A stretch of DNA of 64,000 nt. Origin: Mycetocola manganoxydans (GTDB taxonomy: Bacteria; Actinomycetota; Actinomycetes; Actinomycetales; Microbacteriaceae). Location of the stretch: assembly GCF_003667545.1 (NCBI RefSeq), contig NZ_RCUV01000005.1, forward strand, positions 273,197-337,196. Reading direction: 5' to 3'. Below the pieces are notes generated by a model, which saw only the letters and a program-made list of their open reading frames with translations, was not told where the DNA came from and ran no database searches. The position numbers and the translations under genes are program-made. Positions within the stretch are counted from its first letter, which is position 1, and each line of letters opens with the position of its first letter. This document shows, one piece after another, positions 34,327 to 45,672 of this stretch.

Positions 34327-36465
34327 ATGACTGACTACTCCACCATCGATTTCAGCCCGCTTCTCGCCCACGCGCAGGACGAGGTCGTCACCCACTCCTT
34401 CGTCCGCGACGTCACCCTGCCTGACGGCACCGTGATCGCCCTCATCACCCTCGACAACGGTCGGGACCACACCCGCCCGAACACGCTCGGCCCCGTCACG
34501 CTCCTCGAGCTGGGCGACATCCTCGACGCCCAGCGTGATCGTGCGGGGTCGAAGGAGATCTCGGCGGTCGCCATCACAGGCAAACCGTTCATCCTCGCCG
34601 CCGGCGCAGACCTCAGCAAGGTGAGCGAGGTGGACTCTCGCGAGTCAGCCGTGCTCCTCGGCCAGCTCGGTCACCACGTGTATGGCAAGCTCGACACGCT
34701 CGGCGTTCCGTCATTCGTCTTCATCAACGGCCTCGCCCTCGGCGGCGGTCTGGAGATCGCGCTCAACGCGACCTACCGGACCGTCGATGCATCCGCTCCC
34801 GGAATCGCTCTTCCCGAGGTCTTCCTCGGGCTCATCCCTGGCTGGGGTGGCGCGTATCTGCTTCCGAACCTCATCGGCATCGAGAACGCCCTCAAGGTCG
34901 TCATCGAGAACCCGCTGAAGATGAACCGGATGCTCAAGGGCCGCGAAGCGTTCGAGCTCGGCATCGCAGATGCGATCTTCCCGGCGGCTTCCTTCCTCGA
35001 GGACTCGCTCGCCTGGGCCGGTAAGGTCCTTGCAGGCAAGACCAAGGTCGAACGCAAGAACACGCCGGGCAAGGTGGAGCGGCTCGTCAAATGGGATGTC
35101 GCCATTGGCATCGCCCGCAAGATGCTCGAGTCGAAGATCGGAACCGTCCCTGTCGCTCCGTACCTCGCCCTTGACCTGCTCAAGGCAGCGAAGAGCGGAA
35201 CGAAAGCAGAAGGATTCGAGCGCGAGGACGAAGCGCTTGCTCGGCTCGCCACCGGCGACCAGTTCCAGGCAAGCGTGTACGCGTTCAACCTCGTCCAGAA
35301 GCGCGCGAAGCGCCCGGCGGGTGCGCCGGACAAGGCGCTCGCACAGAAGGTCACCAAGGTCGGTGTGATCGGAGCCGGCCTCATGGCCAGCCAGTTCGCC
35401 CTGCTCTTCGTGCGCCGGCTGCAGGTCCCCGTCGTCATCACGGACCTCGACCAGGCCCGTGTCGACAAGGGACTCGACTACATCCGTAACGAGATCGACG
35501 CGCTCCTGTCGAAGAAGCGCATCTCCCCCGATGAGGCGAACCGGCTCAACGCGCTCGTGTCCGGCACCACGGACAAGAGGGACTTCGCCGACTGTGACTT
35601 CGTCATCGAGGCGGTCTTCGAGGAACTGGGTGTGAAGCAGGACGTCTTCGCCGATGTCGAACAGTACATCTCGGACACGACGATTCTCGCGACGAACACG
35701 TCATCGCTCTCGGTCGAGAAGATCGGTGAAAAGCTCGCACACCCCGAGCGGCTCGTTGGGTTCCACTTCTTCAACCCGGTGGCAGTCATGCCCCTGATCG
35801 AAGTTGTGAAGACCCCTCAGACCACCCCCGAGGCTCTCGCGACGGCGATGGCAACGGCGGCCAAGCTGCGCAAGAACGCCGTCATCACCCGCGACACCCC
35901 AGGGTTCGTCGTCAACCGGGTGCTCGCGAAGCTCCTCGGTGAGGCGATGTACGCCGTCGACCATGGAACATCGTTCGAGGTCGTCGACCAGGCCATGGCT
36001 CCCCTGGGATTGCCGATGCCGCCGTCGCAGCTTCTCGATCTGGTTGGGCTCAAGGTCGGCGCGCACGTGCTCGACACCCACCACAACGCGTTCCCAGATC
36101 GGTTCTACCGCAGCGACAACCTGCACAAGCTCGCCGAGTACGGCACCCTGCTCGAGAAGGACTCCAAGGGCAAGGTCAAGGGCTTCGACAGGGGAGCGCT
36201 CAAAATCGTCTCCGGGGGCAAAGAGCCGTTGACGGCAGATGAGATCCTCGTACGGCTCGTCGACGGCCTCGCCGACGAAATCCACCGCATGCTCGAGGAT
36301 TCCGTCGTCGAAGGTCCTGAAGACATCGATCTCTGCATGATCCTCGGTGCCGGCTGGCCGTTCCACATGGGCGGTGTAACGCCGTACCTCGACCGTGAGG
36401 GCGCGAGCGAGCGTGTTTTCGGCGGGACGTTCCATGACCCGCAGATCCGCGGAATTCGCGACTGA
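34327..36465 (+). CDS. Multifunctional enoyl-CoA hydratase / 3-hydroxyacyl-CoA dehydrogenase (FadB/FadJ-like)
   Basis: 712 residues from the ATG giving MTDYSTIDFS. The N-terminal crotonase domain has PFILAAGADLSKV, NGLALGGGLEIAL and FLGLIPGWGGAYLLP. The dehydrogenase domain has the NAD motif GVIGAGLMASQFA (about residue 345), NTSSLSVEKIGE and the catalytic region GFHFFNPVAVMPL, followed by the C-terminal HAD repeats. It converts enoyl-CoA to 3-ketoacyl-CoA for the thiolase encoded upstream. Confidence 0.94.
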   Translation: MTDYSTIDFSPLLAHAQDEVVTHSFVRDVTLPDGTVIALITLDNGRDHTRPNTLGPVTLLELGDILDAQRDRAGSKEISAVAITGKPFILAAGADLSKVSEVDSRESAVLLGQLGHHVYGKLDTLGVPSFVFINGLALGGGLEIALNATYRTVDASAPGIALPEVFLGLIPGWGGAYLLPNLIGIENALKVVIENPLKMNRMLKGREAFELGIADAIFPAASFLEDSLAWAGKVLAGKTKVERKNTPGKVERLVKWDVAIGIARKMLESKIGTVPVAPYLALDLLKAAKSGTKAEGFEREDEALARLATGDQFQASVYAFNLVQKRAKRPAGAPDKALAQKVTKVGVIGAGLMASQFALLFVRRLQVPVVITDLDQARVDKGLDYIRNEIDALLSKKRISPDEANRLNALVSGTTDKRDFADCDFVIEAVFEELGVKQDVFADVEQYISDTTILATNTSSLSVEKIGEKLAHPERLVGFHFFNPVAVMPLIEVVKTPQTTPEALATAMATAAKLRKNAVITRDTPGFVVNRVLAKLLGEAMYAVDHGTSFEVVDQAMAPLGLPMPPSQLLDLVGLKVGAHVLDTHHNAFPDRFYRSDNLHKLAEYGTLLEKDSKGKVKGFDRGALKIVSGGKEPLTADEILVRLVDGLADEIHRMLEDSVVEGPEDIDLCMILGAGWPFHMGGVTPYLDREGASERVFGGTFHDPQIRGIRD

Positions 36466-36481
36466 CAGCGAGAACGACGAA

Positions 36482-36519
36482 CGGGGTGCGAGGCTTTCCA
36501 GCCTCGCACCCCGTTTTTT
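36482..36519 (+). terminator. Intrinsic terminator after the thiolase-FadB operon
   Basis: CGGGGTGCGAGGCT and AGCCTCGCACCCCG form a perfect 14-bp stem with a TTCC loop and a six-T run. This is the strongest classical terminator in the window. Confidence 0.95.
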
Positions 36520-36529
36520 GTTGCCTGGG

Positions 36530-37699
36530 TTACCGGACGGGGTGCGGATACTCCGGTGATCGGTTCTGGAAAGTGAGGATGGCCGGGTTCTGGATGACCC
36601 CGTCCCGGATCTCGACCGCACGGCGAATCGTCTCGTTGCGGTCTTCGTCTGTCACGCCGTCCATCACTGTTTCGAGGAACGGGAGCAGCGCCTCGCTGAT
36701 TTCCCACGTCGCTGAGTCCCAGAGATGTGACGGGGTGTGGTCGACCGCGTAGTAGCGGACGTGGTCGCCCACCTCGAACATCGGGTCATCGAATGTCGTC
36801 GGACGAGCCCATTCGAAGCCCATGCCTTCGTCACAGGAGACGTCGACGATGAGGCTGCCGGGTCGGAACAGCGACAGATCGGCGGTGTTCACGTAGATGA
36901 CGGGGTCGTTGGGATCCTGCAGCGTACAGTTCACAACGATGTCGTGCCCGGCGAGGAACGGCGCAAGCGGTTTGCGACCGTCCTCGGCGATGTCATTGGC
37001 GAGGAAGGGGCCGTCCTCGTCCTGATCGAACTGGACGATCGTCGCCGAGTGGATCGGTGAACCAACCGCGGCACGGCCCCGGCTGGTGAGCACGGTGACG
37101 TCGTGCACGCCAAGAGCGTTGAGGGACGTGACCGCTCCGCGCGCTGTCGCGCCGAATCCGATGACCACGGCGCTGAGCCGGCGGCCGTAGTCGCCGGTGG
37201 ATCCGATCAATTCGAGGGCGTGAAGGACAGAGGCATACCCGGCCAGTTCGTTGTTCTTATGAAAGACATGGAGCGCGAAGCCACCCTCGGGGCTCCAGTG
37301 GTTCATGACCTCGAAAGCGATGAGGGTGAGGCGCTTGTCGATAGCGACCTGCGTGAGCTCTGCGTCCTGAACACAGTGCGGCCAGCCCCACAAGACCTGT
37401 CCATCGCGAAGCTCGGCGAGGTCCTCAGCCTGCGGTTTCGGCAGCAGGATGATGTTGCTGTCCCGGATGAGCTCGTCGCGGCCGGCGATGCGCCCGATCA
37501 GCGGCGACAGCTGTTCATCGGAAATCCCGAACCGCTCCCCGTAGCCGATCTCGAGTATCATCCGATCACGCAGATGCGGCTCGATCCGGTTGAGGTGGTG
37601 CGGGTGGATCGGAAGACGACGCTCGTGCTTCTTCCTGGAGGTTGCGAGCACCCCGAGCCTGAGAGCTCGATCGGATGCTGGTGGCGAAGTGGCGGTCAT
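36530..37699 (-). CDS. Alanine dehydrogenase/CEOS-like dehydrogenase
   Basis: 389 residues resembling N5-(carboxyethyl)ornithine synthase and alanine dehydrogenase: KKHERRLPIHPHH with the N-terminal Arg and His, QVLWGWPHCVQDAELTQ and LIAFEVMNHW, then a Rossmann domain VVIGFGATARGAVTSL. It probably performs reductive condensation or deamination with a 2-oxo acid, but the amino partner cannot be read from sequence. It sits between the fatty-acid operon and dxs with no clear functional link. Confidence 0.75.
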   Translation of the reverse strand: MTATSPPASDRALRLGVLATSRKKHERRLPIHPHHLNRIEPHLRDRMILEIGYGERFGISDEQLSPLIGRIAGRDELIRDSNIILLPKPQAEDLAELRDGQVLWGWPHCVQDAELTQVAIDKRLTLIAFEVMNHWSPEGGFALHVFHKNNELAGYASVLHALELIGSTGDYGRRLSAVVIGFGATARGAVTSLNALGVHDVTVLTSRGRAAVGSPIHSATIVQFDQDEDGPFLANDIAEDGRKPLAPFLAGHDIVVNCTLQDPNDPVIYVNTADLSLFRPGSLIVDVSCDEGMGFEWARPTTFDDPMFEVGDHVRYYAVDHTPSHLWDSATWEISEALLPFLETVMDGVTDEDRNETIRRAVEIRDGVIQNPAILTFQNRSPEYPHPVR

Positions 37700-37747
37700 C
37701 GGTACTCCCTCGAGATGGACCGGCCACAGGGAGCAACCGGTGGAAGA

Positions 37748-39679
37748 TCAGCTTTGCTTGGCGGTGGAAATCGGCGCTGTCGCGGGGCGTGCAACGGGAA
37801 TGCGCGTCCCGGAGATCTGGGCGAGGATATCGTTGGCGATTCTCTCACCGGTGAGACCGGCATCCTCGAGAATTTGCTCACGGGTGGCGTGCTGGAGGAA
37901 CTCGTCAGGAAGTCCGAGTTCGTCGACACCGGTGTCCACTCCCGCGGCGCGGAGGTCCTGACGGATACGGGTGCCGATGCCGCCGACCCGAAGACCGTCC
38001 TCGATGGTGATCACCAGGCGGTGCGCGTCGGCGAGTTCCACGATGCTGTTCGCGACGGGAACCACCCAACGCGGGTCGACGACGGTGCAGCCGACACCGG
38101 CAGCCGCGAGCCGCCCCGCGACGTCGAGGCCCAGCTCAGCCATCGGACCGACGGTGACGAGAAGAACGTCTTTTGCCCCGTGCTCATGGAGGACATCGAC
38201 GCCGTCGGCCGTGCGCCGGAGGGCAGGGAGGTCGGCATTGACGCCGCCCTTGGGGAACCGGATGACGGTGGGGGCATCGTCGACGACGACGGCTTCGGCG
38301 AGTTCTTCTTCGAGCCGAGCTGCGTCTCGGGGGGCCGCGAGACGGATCCCAGGCACCACCTGGAGGATCGACAGGTCCCAGATCCCGTGGTGAGACGGTC
38401 CGTCCGGACCGGTGACACCCGCACGGTCGAGCACGAAGGTCACACCGGCCTTGTGCAGGGCGATGTCCATGAGGACCTGGTCGAAGGCACGGTTGATGAA
38501 CGTCGCATAGATCGCGACGACGGGATGCAGTCCCCCGAAGGCGAGGCCTGCCGCTGACGTCGCGGCGTGCTGCTCAGCGATTCCGACATCGTGGACGCGA
38601 TCGGGGAAGCGTTCCGCGAGCTTGTTGAGGCCGGTGGGGCGGAGCATCGCCGCCGTGATCCCGACGATGCGGGAATTCTGCTCTGCGAGTTCCACGAGCT
38701 TGTCGCTGAACACACCCGTCCAGGTGGGGGTTGTGCTCGTGGAGATCGGTTCGCCGGTCACGGGATCGATCTTTCCGACGGCGTGGAACTGGTCCGCTTC
38801 GTCGTGCACCGCGGGCGCGTAGCCTTTACCCTTCTGGGTGATCGCGTGCACGATGACGGGAGCGCCGTAGTTCTTCGCCTGGGTGAGTGCCTCCTCCATC
38901 GCCTGCACATCGTGCCCGTCGACGGGGCCGAGGTATTTGATATCCAGGTTCGAATACAGCGCTTCGTTGTTGGTGAGGCGACTGAGGAAGCCGTGCATCC
39001 CGCCGCGAACGCCGCGGTAGACGGCGCGACCGGGGCCGCCGAGTCGGTCGAAAGCCTTCTGGCTGGTGAGGTAGAGGTCCCGGTACGTTCTGCGGGTGCG
39101 TACCGTGTTGAGGAACCGGGCCATGCCGCCGATCGTGGGAGCGTACGATCGTCCGTTGTCGTTGACGACGATGACCAGGTTGCGGGTGTTGTCGTCGCTG
39201 ATGTTGTTCAGCGCCTCCCAGGTCATCCCACCGGTCAGTGCGCCATCCCCGACAACCGCGACGACATGACGGTCCGTCTGTCCCGTCATCTCGAACGCAC
39301 GCGAGATTCCGTCTGCCCAACTCAGCGAACTGGAGGCGTGGGAACTTTCCACGATGTCGTGAGGCGATTCGCTCCGCTGCGGGTAGCCAGCGAGGCCGCC
39401 GCGCTCACGCAGCTTACTGAAGTCCTGGCGTCCGGTCAGAAGCTTGTGAACGTACGACTGATGGCCGGTGTCGAAGACGATTGCATCGGTGGGTGACTGG
39501 AACACACGGTGGATCGCAAGGGTCAGTTCGATGACGCCGAGGTTCGGTCCGAGGTGTCCCCCGGTCCGGGAGACCTCGCTGACGAGGAAGGTGCGAATCT
39601 CTGCTGCCAGTTGGATGAGCTGTTCTCCTGAGAGGGCGTCGAGGTCCCGTGGATCTCTGATCGTCTCAAGAAGACCCAT
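37748..39679 (-). CDS. dxs: 1-deoxy-D-xylulose-5-phosphate synthase
   Basis: 643 residues of standard DXS. Thiamine-diphosphate site motifs are GHQSYVHKLLTGR, VVGDGALTGGMTWEALNN with IVVNDNGRSYAPTIGG, and the transketolase Pyr domain VGIAEQHAATSAAGLA. The C-terminal domain has GGIGTRI. It starts the MEP pathway to isoprenoids and thiamine/pyridoxal precursors. It is transcribed away from aconitase, with a terminator-like hairpin between them. Confidence 0.96.
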   Translation of the reverse strand: MGLLETIRDPRDLDALSGEQLIQLAAEIRTFLVSEVSRTGGHLGPNLGVIELTLAIHRVFQSPTDAIVFDTGHQSYVHKLLTGRQDFSKLRERGGLAGYPQRSESPHDIVESSHASSSLSWADGISRAFEMTGQTDRHVVAVVGDGALTGGMTWEALNNISDDNTRNLVIVVNDNGRSYAPTIGGMARFLNTVRTRRTYRDLYLTSQKAFDRLGGPGRAVYRGVRGGMHGFLSRLTNNEALYSNLDIKYLGPVDGHDVQAMEEALTQAKNYGAPVIVHAITQKGKGYAPAVHDEADQFHAVGKIDPVTGEPISTSTTPTWTGVFSDKLVELAEQNSRIVGITAAMLRPTGLNKLAERFPDRVHDVGIAEQHAATSAAGLAFGGLHPVVAIYATFINRAFDQVLMDIALHKAGVTFVLDRAGVTGPDGPSHHGIWDLSILQVVPGIRLAAPRDAARLEEELAEAVVVDDAPTVIRFPKGGVNADLPALRRTADGVDVLHEHGAKDVLLVTVGPMAELGLDVAGRLAAAGVGCTVVDPRWVVPVANSIVELADAHRLVITIEDGLRVGGIGTRIRQDLRAAGVDTGVDELGLPDEFLQHATREQILEDAGLTGERIANDILAQISGTRIPVARPATAPISTAKQS

Positions 39680-39738
39680 CGCGTACTACTCCCTGTTCGG
39701 ATTCTGCAACCGGCGAGTGCCGACCCTGCCACTCTACG

Positions 39739-39781
39739 CGGCACCCCTCCGCGATTCCTGGCGAATCGCGGAGGGGTGCCG
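39739..39781 (-). terminator. Long hairpin after the aconitase gene
   Basis: CGGCACCCCTCCGCGATTC pairs with its complement over 19 bp around a 5-nt loop, 16 nt beyond the acnA stop. No U-run follows on the minus strand, but the stem is very stable. Confidence 0.75.
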
Positions 39782-39796
39782 TTGTGGTAGTGCTGT

Positions 39797-42607
<2,811 letters not shown>

Positions 42608-42682
42608 TGGCCTTCTCCTTCGTTGGCACAGGCACGCTCACGCCTGCCATAGGTCAATAGTGGTTTCCCGACCCCGTGCGTG

Positions 42683-42701
42683 GCTAGCAAGGCGAACCTA
42701 A
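42683..42701 (-). promoter_or_regulatory. Weak DtxR/IdeR-like half-site upstream of acnA
   Basis: The minus strand reads TTAGGTTCGCCTTGCTAGC, about 12 of 19 matches to the iron-box consensus with one good half. It is about 80 nt upstream of the start codon. The 156-nt gap to the DUF3159 gene shows no other clear signal. Aconitase is an iron-cluster enzyme under iron control in related bacteria, so it merits mention, but the match is poor. Confidence 0.25.
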
Positions 42702-42763
42702 CCAGCCACGTCGCATCCGCCGGGGAAACCGACCCGATTTATCTTGATGTCGAGATAACTCTA

Positions 42764-43507
42764 TCAGGCCTCGGAGGGGATCTTCCGGTAGAGGGCGCGG
42801 ACGACGAGCCAGGTGAGGATCAACAGGGGCGCGTAGAGCGGAATACCCATGATCAGTTTGGTCGCCGCGAGCCATTCGACGTTCCCGGAGAGGTAGAGCG
42901 GAAGCTGTACCGCGAGTCGCAGGAGAAACATACCCGCCCAGCAGAAGGTGAGGATCGCGAACACCCGCCGCTTGGTCGCGTTGCGCTTCCAGGCGGTTCC
43001 CTCGTTCATCAGGTAACCGGCGATCAGTCCGATGACCGGCCAGCGAACGGCGATGGAAATGAGGAGAGCTGCCGCGTACACACCGTTCGTGACGAAGCCG
43101 AGCACGAAATTGTCCTCGGGCCGATTGGTCACGAGGGCAAGGACGGCAGATGCTCCCGCCGCAATGAGGCCTCCGAGCGCGGACGACACCGGAGTCTTCT
43201 GCACCAGCCGGAGCACGGTGAAGATCGCGGCGACGCCCACCGAGATGCCGAGCGCGAGTGGCAGGTTCTGGTCGATCGTGTAGACGACGAGGAAGAGGAG
43301 GCCGGGCAGCACAGCTTCGAAAATGCCCCGGATGCCGCCCATCGCCTCGAGCAGGACCTTGCCGTTCGGCTGGTCGGCCTGCGCGAGGGCGCCAAGACCC
43401 GACCGTGCGGCTGCGGTTCCGAGAGCCTGGGCTATCGCATCAGCGGTCTCGGGCTCCGTGTTTTTCCCGGGGTCGCTCGTGTTCTCTGGTTCGCTGGGCG
43501 CGCTCAT
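42764..43507 (-). CDS. DUF3159 family membrane protein
   Basis: 247 residues with about six membrane helices. Family blocks include LLEAMGGIRGIFEAVLPGLLFLVVYT and FVLGFVTNGVYAAALLISIAVRWPVIGLIAGYL. The N-terminus is hydrophilic. The family is actinobacterial and of unknown function, typically next to DUF3710 and dut as here. It starts 7 nt after the DUF3710 stop, in the same operon. Confidence 0.88.
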   Translation of the reverse strand: MSAPSEPENTSDPGKNTEPETADAIAQALGTAAARSGLGALAQADQPNGKVLLEAMGGIRGIFEAVLPGLLFLVVYTIDQNLPLALGISVGVAAIFTVLRLVQKTPVSSALGGLIAAGASAVLALVTNRPEDNFVLGFVTNGVYAAALLISIAVRWPVIGLIAGYLMNEGTAWKRNATKRRVFAILTFCWAGMFLLRLAVQLPLYLSGNVEWLAATKLIMGIPLYAPLLILTWLVVRALYRKIPSEA

Positions 43508-43514
43508 CGCGCGA

Positions 43515-44222
43515 TCAGGCGGTGGGAGTCGCGGATGCAGGCATCTTGAGAGGGATCAGGTCGCGCGGAGGCATCGGAGCGGACCCGCGCACCACCACGA
43601 TGCTGCGGAAAAGATCCTCGACCTTGGCCGCAGCTTCGGGGTTCGTTGCACCCTCTCCCGCAATGACTCCGCGGAGGAACCAGCGAGGACCGTCGACGCC
43701 GACGAACCGGGCGATCCGCATGCCTGCTGCGCCGTCCGTTCCCTGCACGACGGGAACCTCAGCAACGAGTTCGGGTCCGAAGACACCGTCCCGCTCGGTC
43801 GCGGTCCCGCCCTGCTTGGCGATCTGCTCCTGGATCTGAACGCGGGTTTCGTTCCAGAGGCCTGTGCTGCGTGGGGCTGCGAACGGCTGCACCTGCAGCG
43901 TGGAACCGGCGTAGTCGAGGCCGACGGCGACGATGCGCTTCGTGCTCTCTTCGATCTCGAGTCGGAGGTTGAGGCCCTCACGGGGAAGGATCTTCACACC
44001 GCCGAGGTCGATGTACGGGCGGACGGAGTTGGCCTCGGCCTCGTCGAGCGGGCCCTCTATTTCGCGATCCTCCGGTGCTGACTTGGAGAGGTCGGTGCCC
44101 AGCTCTTCCGGCTCGACCGAGTCGAGCTCGGTGGTGGCATCGACGGCGTCGACGTCGGTTCCGACGGTCGATTCGGTGAGGTCGATCTCGTCCTGCTTCT
44201 TCTGTTTGCTCTTCCTGCTCAT
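43515..44222 (-). CDS. DUF3710 family protein
   Basis: 235 residues. A charged, Asp/Glu-rich N-terminus (about 1-60) precedes the conserved domain starting with GPLDEAEANSVRPYIDLGGVKI and containing GVDGPRWFLRGVIAG. No membrane segment. Function unknown. Its ATG overlaps the dut stop by 4 nt, so it is coupled to dut; DUF3159 follows directly. Confidence 0.9.
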   Translation of the reverse strand: MSRKSKQKKQDEIDLTESTVGTDVDAVDATTELDSVEPEELGTDLSKSAPEDREIEGPLDEAEANSVRPYIDLGGVKILPREGLNLRLEIEESTKRIVAVGLDYAGSTLQVQPFAAPRSTGLWNETRVQIQEQIAKQGGTATERDGVFGPELVAEVPVVQGTDGAAGMRIARFVGVDGPRWFLRGVIAGEGATNPEAAAKVEDLFRSIVVVRGSAPMPPRDLIPLKMPASATPTA

Positions 44223-44677
44223 GCCTGGGGTCCTGTCTTCGAAGTGTTGTAGCCGGTGGAGCCGAAGCCGCCTTCGCCGCGGAGGCTGCCCGGCAGCGTC
44301 TCGACCGGCACAAAGCGTGCCTTGCTGACCGGCATCACGATCATCTGGGCGATTCGGTCGCCCGGGACGATCTCGTACGGGTTCGATGTGTCGGTGTTGA
44401 GGAGTGTGACCTTGATCTCGCCCCGGTATCCGGCGTCGACGGTGCCAGGCGCGTTCACGACGGTGATCCCGTGCTTGGCCGCGAGGCCGGACCGTGGAAC
44501 GACGAAGGCGACGTAGCCGTCCGGGAGCGCGATCGAGACGCCGGTACCGATCACCGCGCGTTCCCCGGGAGCGAGAGTGACGGCATCCGTCGAGATGAGG
44601 TCAGCACCAGCGTCACCAGGGTGGGAGTACACGGGCAGCTCGGGGGCGATAATGAGTACGTCAACGCTTTCGATCAC
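44219..44677 (-). CDS. dut: dUTP diphosphatase
   Basis: 152 residues from a GTG (MIESVDVLIIAPELP). All five trimeric dUTPase motifs are present: GDAGADLIS, PRSGLAAKHGI, NAPGTVDAGYRGEI, GDRIAQMIV and the C-terminal RGEGGFGSTG. It hydrolyses dUTP to dUMP, keeping uracil out of DNA. A longer open frame upstream overlaps the divergent DUF3093 gene and is not coding. First gene of the dut-DUF3710-DUF3159 operon. Confidence 0.95.
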   Translation of the reverse strand: MIESVDVLIIAPELPVYSHPGDAGADLISTDAVTLAPGERAVIGTGVSIALPDGYVAFVVPRSGLAAKHGITVVNAPGTVDAGYRGEIKVTLLNTDTSNPYEIVPGDRIAQMIVMPVSKARFVPVETLPGSLRGEGGFGSTGYNTSKTGPQA

Positions 44678-44716
44678 GTGTCGAGGGTAGTGCAGAAGTA
44701 TGAATGAGATGAGCCC

Positions 44717-45181
44717 ATGACCCGATATCGCGAACGTTTGTGGCCTGCGCCCTGGCTCCTGATCGCTGCAGCGCTCGTGATCCCGGCGAGCATGCTGGTA
44801 CTTGCGCCGATCTCGCTGCTGGCGGGGATCGTCACGGCAGTCATCCTGTACGCCGGTTGTGTCGCCCTGTTCGTTCTCGGGGCTCCGACGATCGAGGTCG
44901 GCGAGCGGATGCTCCGCGCGGGTCGCGCACGCATCCCGCTCGAGCTGATCGGATCGTCTCAGGCTTTCTCCGGTGAAGAGGCGCGCCAGGAACGCGGCCC
45001 ACGGCTCGACGCCCGGGCATGGCTGATGATCCGGGGATCTATCGATGCCGTCGTGCGGGTCGAACTGAACGACCCTGCCGATCCGACGCCCTACTGGCTC
45101 GTCTCGACGCGGCACCCAACAGAACTGGCCGCCGCGATCCAGGGATCACGACGGCCAGCTGATGCTTCAGGGAATCGTTAA
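44717..45181 (+). CDS. DUF3093 family membrane protein
   Basis: 154 residues with two adjacent N-terminal membrane helices (LLIAAALVIPASMLVLAPISLLAGIVTAVILYAGCVALFVLG) and a cytoplasmic domain with FSGEEARQERGPRLDARAWLMIRGSIDAVVRVEL, the family signature. Function unknown. It is divergent from dut and its stop overlaps the stop of DUF4193 by 4 nt in convergent orientation. Confidence 0.88.
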   Translation: MTRYRERLWPAPWLLIAAALVIPASMLVLAPISLLAGIVTAVILYAGCVALFVLGAPTIEVGERMLRAGRARIPLELIGSSQAFSGEEARQERGPRLDARAWLMIRGSIDAVVRVELNDPADPTPYWLVSTRHPTELAAAIQGSRRPADASGNR

Positions 45182-45471
45182 GCTGCGCACTCCGCACAAA
45201 CGGGGCCGAGCTTGGATTCGTGGTCGATCTGCGACCGGTGCTTCACGAGGAAGCAGCTCACGCAGGTGAACTCGTCAGCCTGCGGCGGCAGCACAACGAC
45301 GTCGAGGTCGAGATCCGAGAGGTCGGCTCCCGGGAGGTCAAAACCACCGGGGTTGTCGGCGTCTTCGGCGTCGACGGATCCGGACAGTTTGTCCGGCACG
45401 CGCTCCTTGAGGGCCTCGATCGACTCTGAATCATCGTCGGTCTTGCGGGGGGCGTCGTAGTCCGTTGCCAT
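45178..45471 (-). CDS. DUF4193 family protein, putative zinc-binding
   Basis: 97 residues from MATDYDAPRK (an in-frame ATG two codons earlier exists). An acidic N-terminal half is followed by two cysteine pairs, CVSC and CAEC, separated by about 18 residues, which probably bind zinc. The family is highly conserved in actinobacteria and has no established function; the layout recalls RNA-polymerase-associated small proteins, but that is only an analogy. Confidence 0.88.
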   Translation of the reverse strand: MATDYDAPRKTDDDSESIEALKERVPDKLSGSVDAEDADNPGGFDLPGADLSDLDLDVVVLPPQADEFTCVSCFLVKHRSQIDHESKLGPVCAECAA

Positions 45472-45672
45472 GTCCATCCACTTCTAATGTTGTCAGCCGC
45501 TCGCTGTGCGGCGGCGACAGTTTGCATGATTCCCACCTGAATAGCAAACCGGGAAAGGTTCGCTCGAGGTTCCGCACAGCAGAACCCGCGGCACGCCCAC
45601 GGTATTCCCACCGATTCGGGCAAGCCGTGGCACGATTTGAGGAACAAATCACAGCCTGAGAGGCAGTTGATC

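Noticed and set aside
44678..45115. Upstream extension of the dut frame to about 298 codons
   Set aside because: The extra part overlaps DUF3093 on the other strand and has no dUTPase similarity; dUTPases start near the GTG chosen.
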